The position numbers and the translations under genes are program-made. A stretch of DNA of 64,000 nucleotides from Streptomyces sp. KL109B. Lineage in GTDB: Bacteria; Actinomycetota; Actinomycetes; Streptomycetales; Streptomycetaceae. Shown here one piece after another: positions 10,159 through 18,422 of this stretch (position 1 is its first letter; every line of letters starts with the position of its first letter). Location: contig NZ_JASERL010000007.1 in NCBI RefSeq assembly GCF_030766935.1, positions 395,205-459,204 on the forward strand, given 5' to 3'. The notes under the pieces were generated by a model. It ran no database searches. It was not told the origin of the DNA and saw nothing but the letters and a program-made list of their open reading frames with translations.

Positions 10159-11433
10159 ATGACCGACAAGAACGTACTGAACGAGTCCCTGCACGAGCTC
10201 GACCCCGAGGTCGCCGTCGCGGTCGACGCCGAGCTGAAGCGCCAGCAGTCGACCCTCGAAATGATCGCGTCGGAGAACTTCGCCCCGGCCGCCGTCATGG
10301 AGGCCCAGGGCTCGGTCCTCACCAACAAGTACGCGGAGGGCTACCCCGGCCGCCGCTACTACGGCGGCTGCGAGCACGTCGACGTCACCGAGCAGATCGC
10401 CATCGACCGCGTGAAGGCGCTGTTCGGCGCCGAGTACGCGAACGTGCAGCCGCACTCGGGCGCCTCCGCGAACCAGGCCGCCCTCTTCGCCATCGCCAAG
10501 CCGGGCGACACGATCCTCGGCCTGGACCTGGCGCACGGCGGCCACCTCACGCACGGCATGCGCCTGAACTTCTCCGGCAAGCAGTTCAACGTCGTGCCGT
10601 ACCACGTGGACGACGCGGGCCTGGTCGACATGGCCGAGGTCGAGCGCCTCGCCAAGGAGCACCGCCCGAAGGTGATCATCGCGGGCTGGTCCGCCTACCC
10701 GCGCCAGCTGGACTTCGCCGAGTTCCGTCGCATCGCCGACGAGGTCGAGGCGTACCTCTGGGTCGACATGGCGCACTTCGCGGGCCTCGTGGCCGCGGGC
10801 CTGCACCCGAACCCGGTCCCGCACGCCGACGTCGTCACGTCCACGACGCACAAGACGCTCGGCGGCCCGCGCGGCGGCATCATCCTCGCCCGCAACAAGG
10901 ACTTCGCGAAGAAGCTGAACTCGGCGGTCTTCCCGGGCTTCCAGGGCGGCCCCCTGGAGCACGTGATCGCGGCCAAGGCGGTCTCCTTCAAGGTCGCGGC
11001 TTCGGACGACTTCAAGGAGCGCCAGGCCCGCACGATCGAGGGCGCCCAGATCCTCGCCGAGCGCCTGACCACCCCGGAGTCCCGCGCGGCGGGCGTGAAC
11101 GTCCTGTCCGGCGGCACCGACGTGCACCTGGTCCTCGTCGACCTGCGCGACTCCGAGCTCGACGGCCAGCAGGCCGAGGACCGGCTCCACGAGGTCGGCA
11201 TCACGGTCAACCGCAACGCGGTCCCGAACGACCCGCGCCCGCCGATGGTCACCTCCGGCCTCCGCATCGGCACCCCGGCCCTCGCCACCCGCGGCTTCAC
11301 CGCCGAGGACTTCCGCGAGGTCGCCGACGTGATCGCGCTCGCGCTTCAGCCGTCGTACGACGCCGAGGCGCTGGGGGCCCGGGTGACCGCCCTGGCCGAC
11401 AAGCACCCGCTGTACCCGAACCTCGGGAAGTAA
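10159..11433 (+). CDS. glyA: Serine hydroxymethyltransferase
   Basis: This PLP enzyme interconverts serine and glycine with tetrahydrofolate. It is 424 residues from the ATG at 10159, a usual length. The PLP lysine lies in TSTTHKTLGGPRGG (Lys232 by position from this start). Other conserved blocks are MIASENF, LTNKYAEGYPGRRYYGGCE and VQPHSGASANQAA. The start is eight bases after the gcvH stop; a longer in-frame reading overlaps gcvH and was rejected. As the third gene after the riboswitch it links glycine cleavage to serine synthesis. Confidence 0.97.
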   Translation: MTDKNVLNESLHELDPEVAVAVDAELKRQQSTLEMIASENFAPAAVMEAQGSVLTNKYAEGYPGRRYYGGCEHVDVTEQIAIDRVKALFGAEYANVQPHSGASANQAALFAIAKPGDTILGLDLAHGGHLTHGMRLNFSGKQFNVVPYHVDDAGLVDMAEVERLAKEHRPKVIIAGWSAYPRQLDFAEFRRIADEVEAYLWVDMAHFAGLVAAGLHPNPVPHADVVTSTTHKTLGGPRGGIILARNKDFAKKLNSAVFPGFQGGPLEHVIAAKAVSFKVAASDDFKERQARTIEGAQILAERLTTPESRAAGVNVLSGGTDVHLVLVDLRDSELDGQQAEDRLHEVGITVNRNAVPNDPRPPMVTSGLRIGTPALATRGFTAEDFREVADVIALALQPSYDAEALGARVTALADKHPLYPNLGK

Positions 11434-11453
11434 CACACAGCGGGCCTGCCCCT

Positions 11454-11489
11454 GGGGCACCGCGCACACTGGAGTGTGCACGGTGCCCC
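11454..11489 (+). terminator. Strong hairpin between glyA and sdaA
   Basis: GGGGCACCG (11454-11462) pairs with CGGTGCCCC (11481-11489). An inner GCACAC/GTGTGC stem follows after a one-base mismatch, with loop TGGA. No T-run follows. It lies 40 bp before the sdaA start, so it may be a terminator that separates sdaA from the riboswitch operon, or an RNA end protector or attenuator. Confidence 0.55.
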
Positions 11490-11528
11490 GCACCATGTAC
11501 GTACCGTCCTTCCCTCCGGAGGAGTCCC

Positions 11529-12914
<1,386 letters not shown>

Positions 12915-13030
12915 GCGGAGGGCCCTGACCAGCGCGCTCGCATCTTTCGGCGCTCCCTGAGGAAGGGGCTCTTGACCTGCAGGTTTGCGGTACGCGATCA
13001 ACACCGGATGCGCCGCTCACCCGCCACGGG

Positions 13031-13081
13031 ATGTATCAAATCGATCCCTCGGAACCATACGAGGGGTACCATTTGATACAT
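13031..13081. promoter_or_regulatory. Inverted-repeat operator overlapping the abiEi start
   Basis: ATGTATCAAAT (13031-13041) is the exact reverse complement of ATTTGATACAT (13071-13081). Inside it, CCCTCG (13046-13051) pairs with CGAGGG (13060-13065), so the arms are about 20 bp each around an 8-bp centre. The right arm covers the first bases of the abiEi start codon. AbiEi proteins are known autorepressors that bind inverted repeats in their own promoter, so this is the likely site. No Shine-Dalgarno is visible before the ATG, so translation may be leaderless. Confidence 0.75.
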
Positions 13082-13694
13082 GGATGCTGTGGAAAACTCG
13101 CGCCTGGAACAGCGGCTGGCCGGCCTATCCCCCACATTCACGACGGCGCAGGCACGTCAGGCCCTGCTCTCCCCTCGCGATCTGGCGCACTTGGTCACGG
13201 AAGCGGAGATAGACGAACTGTCCCGTGGGGTGTACCGGCGTGCAGACGCCCCGGAGACTGCGCACGCGGATCTGCTGGCCGTGTGCGCACGGGCTCCTCG
13301 CGCCGTCGTGTGCGGTGAATCCGCCCTGGCCCTGCATGAGCTGATCGACGACATCCCCTCAGCAGTACACATCGCCGTGCCGCGCGGTACACGCCGCCCG
13401 ACGATTTCCTACCCGCCGACCGTGGTGGCGCAGTACGCCGCGAAGACCTTCGACCTCGGTATCGAACGGTTCGAAGCAGCCCCGGGAGAGACCATCCCCA
13501 TGTACAACGCGGCCCGCAGCGTCGTCGACGCGATGCGCCACCGCGGCCGCCTCGGCGAGACCCTCGCCCTGTCCGCGCTCGGCCGCTACCTGCGCCGGAG
13601 CGGACGCGGCGGGGTCGGTGAACTCCAGTACATCGCACGCGAGTTGGACGCTCTCTCCATCGTCCGCCCCGCCGTAGAGGCGGTGCTCGCCTGA
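13080..13694 (+). CDS. abiEi: Type IV toxin-antitoxin antitoxin/autorepressor, AbiEi family
   Basis: A 204-residue protein with the AbiEi layout: an N-terminal winged-helix region (FTTAQARQALLSPRDLAHLVTEAEIDELSRGVYRRAD), followed by the AbiEi_4-like domain (VVCGESALALHELIDDIPSAVHIAVPRGTRRPT). In characterised systems the N-terminal domain represses transcription and the C-terminal domain neutralises the nucleotidyltransferase toxin without stable contact. The start ATG at 13080 is within the operator arm. Its TGA overlaps the abiEii ATG by one base, so the pair is translationally coupled. Confidence 0.88.
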   Translation: MDAVENSRLEQRLAGLSPTFTTAQARQALLSPRDLAHLVTEAEIDELSRGVYRRADAPETAHADLLAVCARAPRAVVCGESALALHELIDDIPSAVHIAVPRGTRRPTISYPPTVVAQYAAKTFDLGIERFEAAPGETIPMYNAARSVVDAMRHRGRLGETLALSALGRYLRRSGRGGVGELQYIARELDALSIVRPAVEAVLA

Positions 13695-14593
13695 TGGCCA
13701 ACCCCACCCGCGACACCATCGCCGGCCGCGTCTACAACGACCTGCGCAACCTGGCACGCCGCAACAGCCGGTCCACGGACGAGGTCATGGTCGAGTACGT
13801 CCTCGAACGGTTCCTCTACCGTCTGGCCTCATCACCCCTGGGCCGGGAGCACTTCGTCCTCAAAGGTGGCCTGCTGCTCGCCCAGTTCGGCGCACGTCGA
13901 ATGACCCGCGACATCGACATCCTCGGCCGCTCGTTCCCAGGCACCGAAACCGAGATCATCCGCAGGGTCGCGGCCATCGCCGCCGCCGAGATCGACGACG
14001 GCGTCGCATTCGATCCCACGACGCTCAAGACCGTCCCCATTCGTGAGGAGGACGAGTACCACGGTCTGCGCCTGTCGATGGCCGCCTCCATCGCCCGAGC
14101 ACGACTCAAGCTCCAACTGGATATCAGCTTCGGCGACCCCGTCACCCCCGGCCCCCGGATCATCGACTACCCGCAGCAACTCACGACGGACAGCTTCCAG
14201 ATCCTCAGCTACCCGCTCGCCACCGTCATCGCCGAAAAACTCTCCACCGCCATCTCACTCGGCGACCTCAACACCCGCGACCGCGACTACGGCGACCTCT
14301 ACCGCCTGCTCACTCTCAACGACTTGGACGGCCAAGAACTCACCACAGCGCTGACCGCCACCGCCACACACCGCGACATCACCCTGAAACCCCTCAGCAC
14401 CACCATCACCGACCTCGGCGAGCGCCGCCAGACCTCCTACACCGCCTGGCGCCGCCGGCAAGGCACCGCCGCAACGAGCTACCCCGAACGCTTCACGGAC
14501 GTCGTCCGGCAGGTCACCGCCTTCGCAGACACACTTCTCAACGGCGACGCCGTCACCCTCACTTGGAGTGCGGCGACCCTCACGTGGTCATGA
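13694..14593 (+). CDS. abiEii: Type IV toxin, AbiEii family nucleotidyltransferase
   Basis: A 299-residue nucleotidyltransferase-fold protein. The catalytic layout is visible: KGGLLLAQFGARR with the Gly pair at 58-59, then RDIDI with Asp73 and Asp75, a third acidic residue in LQLDISFGD (Asp143), the conserved lysine in AEKLSTAI (Lys182) and RDRDYGDLY (195-203). Related toxins modify tRNA or other targets and halt growth, giving abortive infection against phage. The last residues repeat TLTWS twice, so the extreme end may be an extension. All recognised catalytic residues are present, so the toxin looks intact. Confidence 0.88.
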   Translation: MANPTRDTIAGRVYNDLRNLARRNSRSTDEVMVEYVLERFLYRLASSPLGREHFVLKGGLLLAQFGARRMTRDIDILGRSFPGTETEIIRRVAAIAAAEIDDGVAFDPTTLKTVPIREEDEYHGLRLSMAASIARARLKLQLDISFGDPVTPGPRIIDYPQQLTTDSFQILSYPLATVIAEKLSTAISLGDLNTRDRDYGDLYRLLTLNDLDGQELTTALTATATHRDITLKPLSTTITDLGERRQTSYTAWRRRQGTAATSYPERFTDVVRQVTAFADTLLNGDAVTLTWSAATLTWS

Positions 14594-14699
14594 CCCAGAC
14601 CTGGCCGACCGACCAGGCCTTCGGTCGGATCTTGGTCCGTCGACTTCGTCAGGCATCCACCACGAGAACGAAAACCTGGGCAATGCTGTGGTTGCAGTG

Positions 14700-14906
14700 G
14701 CATCCGGGGTGGCTGCTGATCTTCGCGCGCGAGTTTTCGGCGACTCCCACCCAGGGACGCTGACCGTCAACTCCAACCTCGCCAACTCCTACCGTGCCGC
14801 CGGCGATCTGGATCGTGCGGTCTCCCTGCATGAAGCGACCCTCACGCAGTACGAGCGATCCCTAGGACCAACTCACAGCGCGCTCCTTCATGTCCGCCTC
14901 CCGTAG
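14700..14906 (+). pseudogene. Remnant of a tetratricopeptide-repeat protein
   Basis: One frame reads ARVFGDSHPGTLTVNSNLA, then NSYRAAGDLDRAVSLHEATL, then TQYERSLGPTHSALL, before a stop. These are about one and a half TPR units of the kind found in large Streptomyces NB-ARC/TPR proteins. There is no matching start, upstream domain or downstream repeat, so I take it as a fragment left from an earlier insertion or deletion in the islet. Confidence 0.6.
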
Positions 14907-15209
14907 CAGCTCGTGCTTCGGCCGACCTCCCTGTTGCCCTCGCACTGCACCTTGACTCTGTGATCCGACTGCCGCCCGAGAGGGCGCTCGTGCGTGAGCA
15001 CCGCATGACGAGTACGGGGCTCGCCCGAGCCGTCCCATGCCGCCCGAGCATCAACGACCCAACCCCGCGAGCGCCTCGCCCAGCACGGGATACGTTGTCA
15101 TCAGCTCCCGGCAAGAAGTCCCAAAAAGCCCCTGACGTGATTCAAGGCAAGCCCGGGCATGACAAAATCCCAGGTCATCCCCATGATCAACAGTCGTCCA
15201 CATGTAGAC
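14907..15209. other. Non-coding right end of the islet
   Basis: About 300 bp between the TPR remnant and the right direct repeat. I find no convincing gene: short frames on both strands lack family signals or ribosome sites. A minus-strand frame runs from the repeat leftward but looks accidental. This is where the end of a lost integrase gene could have been. Confidence 0.5.
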
Positions 15210-15262
15210 GAAGTACAAGGAGACGGCGCGGGGCGGGCTCGCGGTGAACATCATCGAGTGCT
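15210..15262 (+). repeat. Right direct repeat of islet (attR-like), copy of sdaA 3' end
   Basis: Identical to 12860-12912 over 53 bp. It codes for the same KYKETARGGLAVNIIEC peptide but is disconnected from sdaA, and is followed by TGA formed with the next bases. It is probably the displaced original 3' end of sdaA. Confidence 0.95.
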
Positions 15263-15311
15263 GACCGCCCCGACTCGCCCGCCCCGACTGGCCCGCCCGG
15301 CCCCTACGCGA

Positions 15312-16313
15312 CTACAGGGTCGCGGTCGTCCCCTCGCCCGAACCGCTCCCCGCGAGCCACTGGTCCCAGCCCAGGTTGAAGTCCGCGTAGCCGTTGTCGG
15401 CCGGGGCCTTGGCGCGCGGGGAGCCGGTGATGGTCACCGGGTCGCCCTGCTTGACCTGGCCGTAGAACCACTTGGCGTCGGACATCGACAGGTGCACGCA
15501 GCCGTGCGAGCCGCGGGCGCTGCCGCTGCCCGGGTTCGGGTCGCCGGTCGAGTAGTGGGCGTAGGTGCCGGACTGGGTGAGGTGGACGTCCCAAGGGAGC
15601 GTCAGGTCGTAGTAGTTGGGGCTGCCCTTGTCGCAGCTGATGCCGACGCTGCAGGAGGTCATGTGGACCTTCTTCTGCTTGTCGATGACGGCCATCGTGC
15701 CGTTCCACGTCGGGTACTGGGGGCTGCCCGCGTTGATCGACAGGGTGCGCAGCGCCGACCCGTTCCTGGTCACCTTCATGGTGTGTCCGGTGACGGAGAC
15801 GGCGGCGCGCACGTCGTCGCCGACGGTGAAGGTGTGCGTGTAACCGTGCACGCCGTAGCGGCCGTTGCCGTTGCTGACGCCCTTCATGTCGGCGTCGATC
15901 TTGACCTTCGTACCGGAGGGCCAGTACGTCTTGGGGCGCCAGTCGGCGCGCCGGTCGCCGAACCAGTGCCAGGCGCCCTTCACCGGCGTCGAGGCGCTCA
16001 CCTTCATGTGCTTCTCGACGGACGCGCGGGCCTTGGCCGCCACGGGGTTCGTGAACACCACCGAGACGGGCATGGCCACGCCGACCTTGGTGCCGGTCTG
16101 CGGGGTGATCGTGTCGAGGAGCATGGGCGGCCCCTTGGGCTTGGTCGGCGACGGCTTGGCGCTCGCGCTCGCCTTCCCCGACACCTTCGCGTCGGCCTTG
16201 CCCTCGCCGCCGCCACCGCTACAGGCGCTCGCGCCCACCAGCGCCGCGACCGTCACGAGCGCGATTCCTATGCCCCTGCCCTTGCTCCTGCGCCGTCCCA
16301 CGTCCTGCCCCAC
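15312..16313 (-). CDS. L,D-transpeptidase lipoprotein (YkuD with Ig-like domain), copy 1
   Basis: This cell-envelope enzyme forms 3-3 peptidoglycan cross-links. The 333-residue protein has a lipobox ending GASAC (Cys31), a Ser/Lys/Pro linker, a bacterial Ig-like domain of the mycobacterial LdtMt2 type, and a YkuD domain with the catalytic motif SHGCVHLS (nucleophile Cys272). A conserved HY occurs upstream in THAHYSTGDPNPG-like context (TYAHYSTGDPNPG). It is transcribed toward the islet and ends 49 bp from the right repeat. Two further paralogues lie at 23087-25674. Carbapenems normally inhibit this family. Confidence 0.92.
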   Translation of the reverse strand: MGQDVGRRRSKGRGIGIALVTVAALVGASACSGGGGEGKADAKVSGKASASAKPSPTKPKGPPMLLDTITPQTGTKVGVAMPVSVVFTNPVAAKARASVEKHMKVSASTPVKGAWHWFGDRRADWRPKTYWPSGTKVKIDADMKGVSNGNGRYGVHGYTHTFTVGDDVRAAVSVTGHTMKVTRNGSALRTLSINAGSPQYPTWNGTMAVIDKQKKVHMTSCSVGISCDKGSPNYYDLTLPWDVHLTQSGTYAHYSTGDPNPGSGSARGSHGCVHLSMSDAKWFYGQVKQGDPVTITGSPRAKAPADNGYADFNLGWDQWLAGSGSGEGTTATL

Positions 16314-16445
16314 TCTCCGAGTCCGCCCTGCCCTGCCCGCCCCGAACGGGGCTCAACTCCCTGTCAGACAGGCACGGCGGCTCCACCAGTTGCGGCTGTG
16401 CGGTAAAGCGCGTTCCAAGACTTGGGGCGGCCGAAACGTCGGGCG

Positions 16446-16790
16446 CTAGACAGTGACCCTCAGGACCAGGGCGGCTACGGCGAGTACGAAGCAGACGGAC
16501 CACGCGCTGTAATCGCGGTCCCCGACGCGCAGATGCGCGCCGAGCGCGCACACGAAGTACAGCACCAGGCCCGACGCCGCGGCGATCCCGAGGGCCGGGA
16601 CCACGAACCCGGCGACGAGCCCCAGCGCCCCGGCCCCGATCGCCGTCCCGAGCCACGGAATCCACGCGTACGGCACCCCCAGCTTGTCGGCCTGGGCCTT
16701 CGGATAGGAGTGGCCGGAGAGGTTGGCGAAGGCCACCGCTCCGTAGACGACGGCGGCGAGAACGGTGACGACCACATACGCGCTGAACAT
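16446..16790 (-). CDS. Small four-helix membrane protein, DoxX-like
   Basis: A 114-residue hydrophobic protein with about four membrane segments (roughly 2-22, 44-64, 68-88 and 94-112) and the loop SGHSYPKAQADKLGVPYAWIPWLG. The size and topology resemble the DoxX-like family, whose biochemical role is mostly unknown. A GGAGGAG ribosome site lies just before the ATG at 16790. It is transcribed toward the L,D-transpeptidase gene with a 132-bp gap and no strong terminator between them. Confidence 0.7.
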   Translation of the reverse strand: MFSAYVVVTVLAAVVYGAVAFANLSGHSYPKAQADKLGVPYAWIPWLGTAIGAGALGLVAGFVVPALGIAAASGLVLYFVCALGAHLRVGDRDYSAWSVCFVLAVAALVLRVTV

Positions 16791-16935
16791 GACGTGCTCC
16801 TCCGGAAGGCTTTACCGAACCGACGGATCGCCCCGCGGGAAAGTGACATCGGGGCAGGCAAGGGTGCTCCCATAACCGTCCGGATCAGGGACGATGAAAG
16901 TTCGACCTCGTCGCCCCACCGACCGGGAGGCCCGC

Positions 16936-17490
16936 ATGATCCGTGGCATCGACGTCAGCTCTCACCAGACCACGTTCGACACGGACGGCGTCTCGTTCGT
17001 CATCATCAAGGCGACGGAGGGCCGTTCGTACGTCAATCCGCGCCTGGCCGCACAGACGAAGCGGGCCCGCGAGGCCGGCTGTGTCGTCGGCTTCTACCAC
17101 TTCCTGTGGCCGGGGAACATCACGGCGCAGGCCGAGTACTTCGTGAGCAAGGCCCCTGAAAAGGCCGGGGACTTCCTGGCCGCGGACTGGGAGACGACCG
17201 GCGAGGGCACGCACGCGAGCAACGCGGAGAAGGACAGGTTCATCCGCGAGGTGAAGCGGCTACGCCCGAATCACCGGGTGCTGCTGTACGCGAACCGCAA
17301 CTATTGGCTCAATGTGGACACGACCTCGTACGCCGGCGACGGCCTCTGGATCGCCGACTACGTGACGGCCGGCAAGCCGAAGATCCAGGCGGACTGGACC
17401 ATCCACCAGTACACCGACCGGCCGCTCGACAAGAACATCGCCGACTTCGGGAGCAAGAGCGCCATGAAGGAGTGGGCGGGCGACGCCTGA
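16936..17490 (+). CDS. Glycoside hydrolase family 25 lysozyme-like protein without signal peptide
   Basis: A 184-residue GH25 (Chalaropsis-type lysozyme) domain, which cleaves the beta-1,4 bond of peptidoglycan. N-terminal GIDVSSHQ (Asp6) and the catalytic pair in FLAADWETT (Asp84, Glu86) are present, as are FVIIKATEG and FYHFLWPG. The ATG at 16936 follows GGGAGG, and the protein begins directly with the catalytic fold. Neither this start nor the in-frame ATG at 16894 provides a signal peptide, so export is unexplained. It converges with the GntR gene, with 15 bp between them. Confidence 0.88.
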   Translation: MIRGIDVSSHQTTFDTDGVSFVIIKATEGRSYVNPRLAAQTKRAREAGCVVGFYHFLWPGNITAQAEYFVSKAPEKAGDFLAADWETTGEGTHASNAEKDRFIREVKRLRPNHRVLLYANRNYWLNVDTTSYAGDGLWIADYVTAGKPKIQADWTIHQYTDRPLDKNIADFGSKSAMKEWAGDA

Positions 17491-17505
17491 TCCGAGCGAC
17501 AAGCG

Positions 17506-18210
17506 CTAGCGGTCGTCCGCCTCCCGCAACTTGCCCTGGATCGCGCTCAGTTCGTCCCGCGCCGCCCGCCCCGCCCCCTCCGCGTCCCCCGCCTCGACCG
17601 CCTCGACCAGCGCCGCGTGTGCCGCGTCGCCGTGGTCCTGTTCGGCGCCTCGTACGTCGACGAGGGCGAGGAGGTCGATCAGGGCCTGGCGCAGGGCGGG
17701 GCTGAATTCGGCGAAGAGGTCGGTGAGGACGGGGTTGTGGGCGGCGGCGACCACCGCGGCGTGGAGGGCGATGTCGGCGTCGACGAACGCGTCGCCGGGG
17801 CCGCCCGCCGCCGCCCTGCGCGCGTCGAGCGCGGCCCGCATCGCCGTGACGTCCTCGTCCGTGCGGCGTTCGGCGGCGAGGCGGGCGGCCTGGATCTCCA
17901 GGAGCGTACGGACTTCGTAGACATCGGCAACTGCCGCGCGGCGCAGGCGGGTTGGCCAGTCCTCGGTCGGGCGGAGTGCCGTCACGAAGACTCCCGCGCC
18001 CTGCTTCGGGCGCACCATGCCCGAGCCCGCGAGCGCGCGCAGTGCCTCGCGGACCGTGGAGCGGCCGACGCCGAGTTCCTTGGCGAGGGTCGTCTCGCCG
18101 GGGAGCCGGGTACCGAGGGGCCAGACGCCGTCCGCGATCTGTGCGCGCAGGCGCTCCGCGGCCTGTTCGACGAGGGGGCTGGGGCGGAGGGGCCCAGGGT
18201 CGGTCGACAC
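17506..18210 (-). CDS. GntR-family transcriptional regulator, FadR/FCD subfamily
   Basis: A 234-residue DNA-binding protein. The N-terminal winged helix (about 10-75) contains GTRLPGETTLAKELGVGRSTVREALRALAGSGMVRPKQGAGVFV. The C-terminal FCD helical domain (about 95-225) binds a small carboxylate effector and often a metal, with the acidic and His pattern VDADIALHAAVVAAAHNPVL. It is divergent from the leuA leader, sharing 86 bp of upstream sequence with two direct repeats, so it may control itself and possibly leuA. The ligand is not predictable. Confidence 0.92.
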   Translation of the reverse strand: MSTDPGPLRPSPLVEQAAERLRAQIADGVWPLGTRLPGETTLAKELGVGRSTVREALRALAGSGMVRPKQGAGVFVTALRPTEDWPTRLRRAAVADVYEVRTLLEIQAARLAAERRTDEDVTAMRAALDARRAAAGGPGDAFVDADIALHAAVVAAAHNPVLTDLFAEFSPALRQALIDLLALVDVRGAEQDHGDAAHAALVEAVEAGDAEGAGRAARDELSAIQGKLREADDR

Positions 18211-18243
18211 GGGTCAATCCAATCGTTTTCCGTGCGAAACGGA

Positions 18244-18296
18244 ACTTGTCTGAGGGGTACTTGTCTGAGGACCTGAGGTCTGGTTACTGTACCGGC
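18244..18296 (+). promoter_or_regulatory. Direct repeats and putative leuA promoter
   Basis: ACTTGTCTGAGG occurs at 18244-18255 and again at 18260-18271, a 16-bp period. The second copy supplies TTGTCT (18261-18266) as a possible -35, with TACTGT (18285-18290) as a possible -10 and an 18-bp spacer. Transcription would then begin at or next to the ATG of the leader peptide at 18297. The repeats could be operator sites for the divergent GntR protein. This is inference from pattern only. Confidence 0.45.
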
Positions 18297-18341
18297 ATGT
18301 TCCGCGGACTCCTTCTTCTCGGCTGCCGCGGCGGGGCCTGA
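18297..18341 (+). CDS. leuA leader peptide (four consecutive Leu codons)
   Basis: A 14-residue frame, MFRGLLLLGCRGGA, ends in TGA at 18339-18341, 81 bp upstream of leuA. Four consecutive leucine codons (CTC CTT CTT CTC) directly ahead of a hairpin are the hallmark of amino-acid attenuation. Ribosome stalling at low Leu-tRNA would favour leuA expression. Leader peptides of this kind are known upstream of leuA in Streptomyces. No Shine-Dalgarno is visible, which fits a leaderless start. Confidence 0.85.
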   Translation: MFRGLLLLGCRGGA

Positions 18342-18344
18342 CGC

Positions 18345-18381
18345 GACCGGCACCCCGCCGCGGGGTGCCGTGCTGCCGGTC
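18345..18381 (+). promoter_or_regulatory. leuA attenuator hairpin
   Basis: GGCACCCCG (18349-18357) pairs with CGGGGTGCC (18361-18369) around a 3-base loop, starting 7 nt after the leader stop. An overlapping outer pairing GACCGGC (18345-18351) with GCCGGTC (18375-18381) offers an alternative fold. No T-run follows, as is common for Streptomyces terminators. The alternative pairings give the switch needed for attenuation. Confidence 0.7.
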
Positions 18382-18422
18382 GGCTTCACGCCACGACCGC
18401 ACCGAGGAAGGCCTCAGCCACC

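Noticed and set aside
13031..13318. Short frame covering the abiE operator
   Set aside because: It overlaps the palindrome and abiEi in another frame, with no family resemblance.
16339..16352. GCCCCG/CGGGGC as a terminator between the DoxX-like and L,D-transpeptidase genes
   Set aside because: The stem is only 6 bp with a 2-base loop, too tight to be credible.
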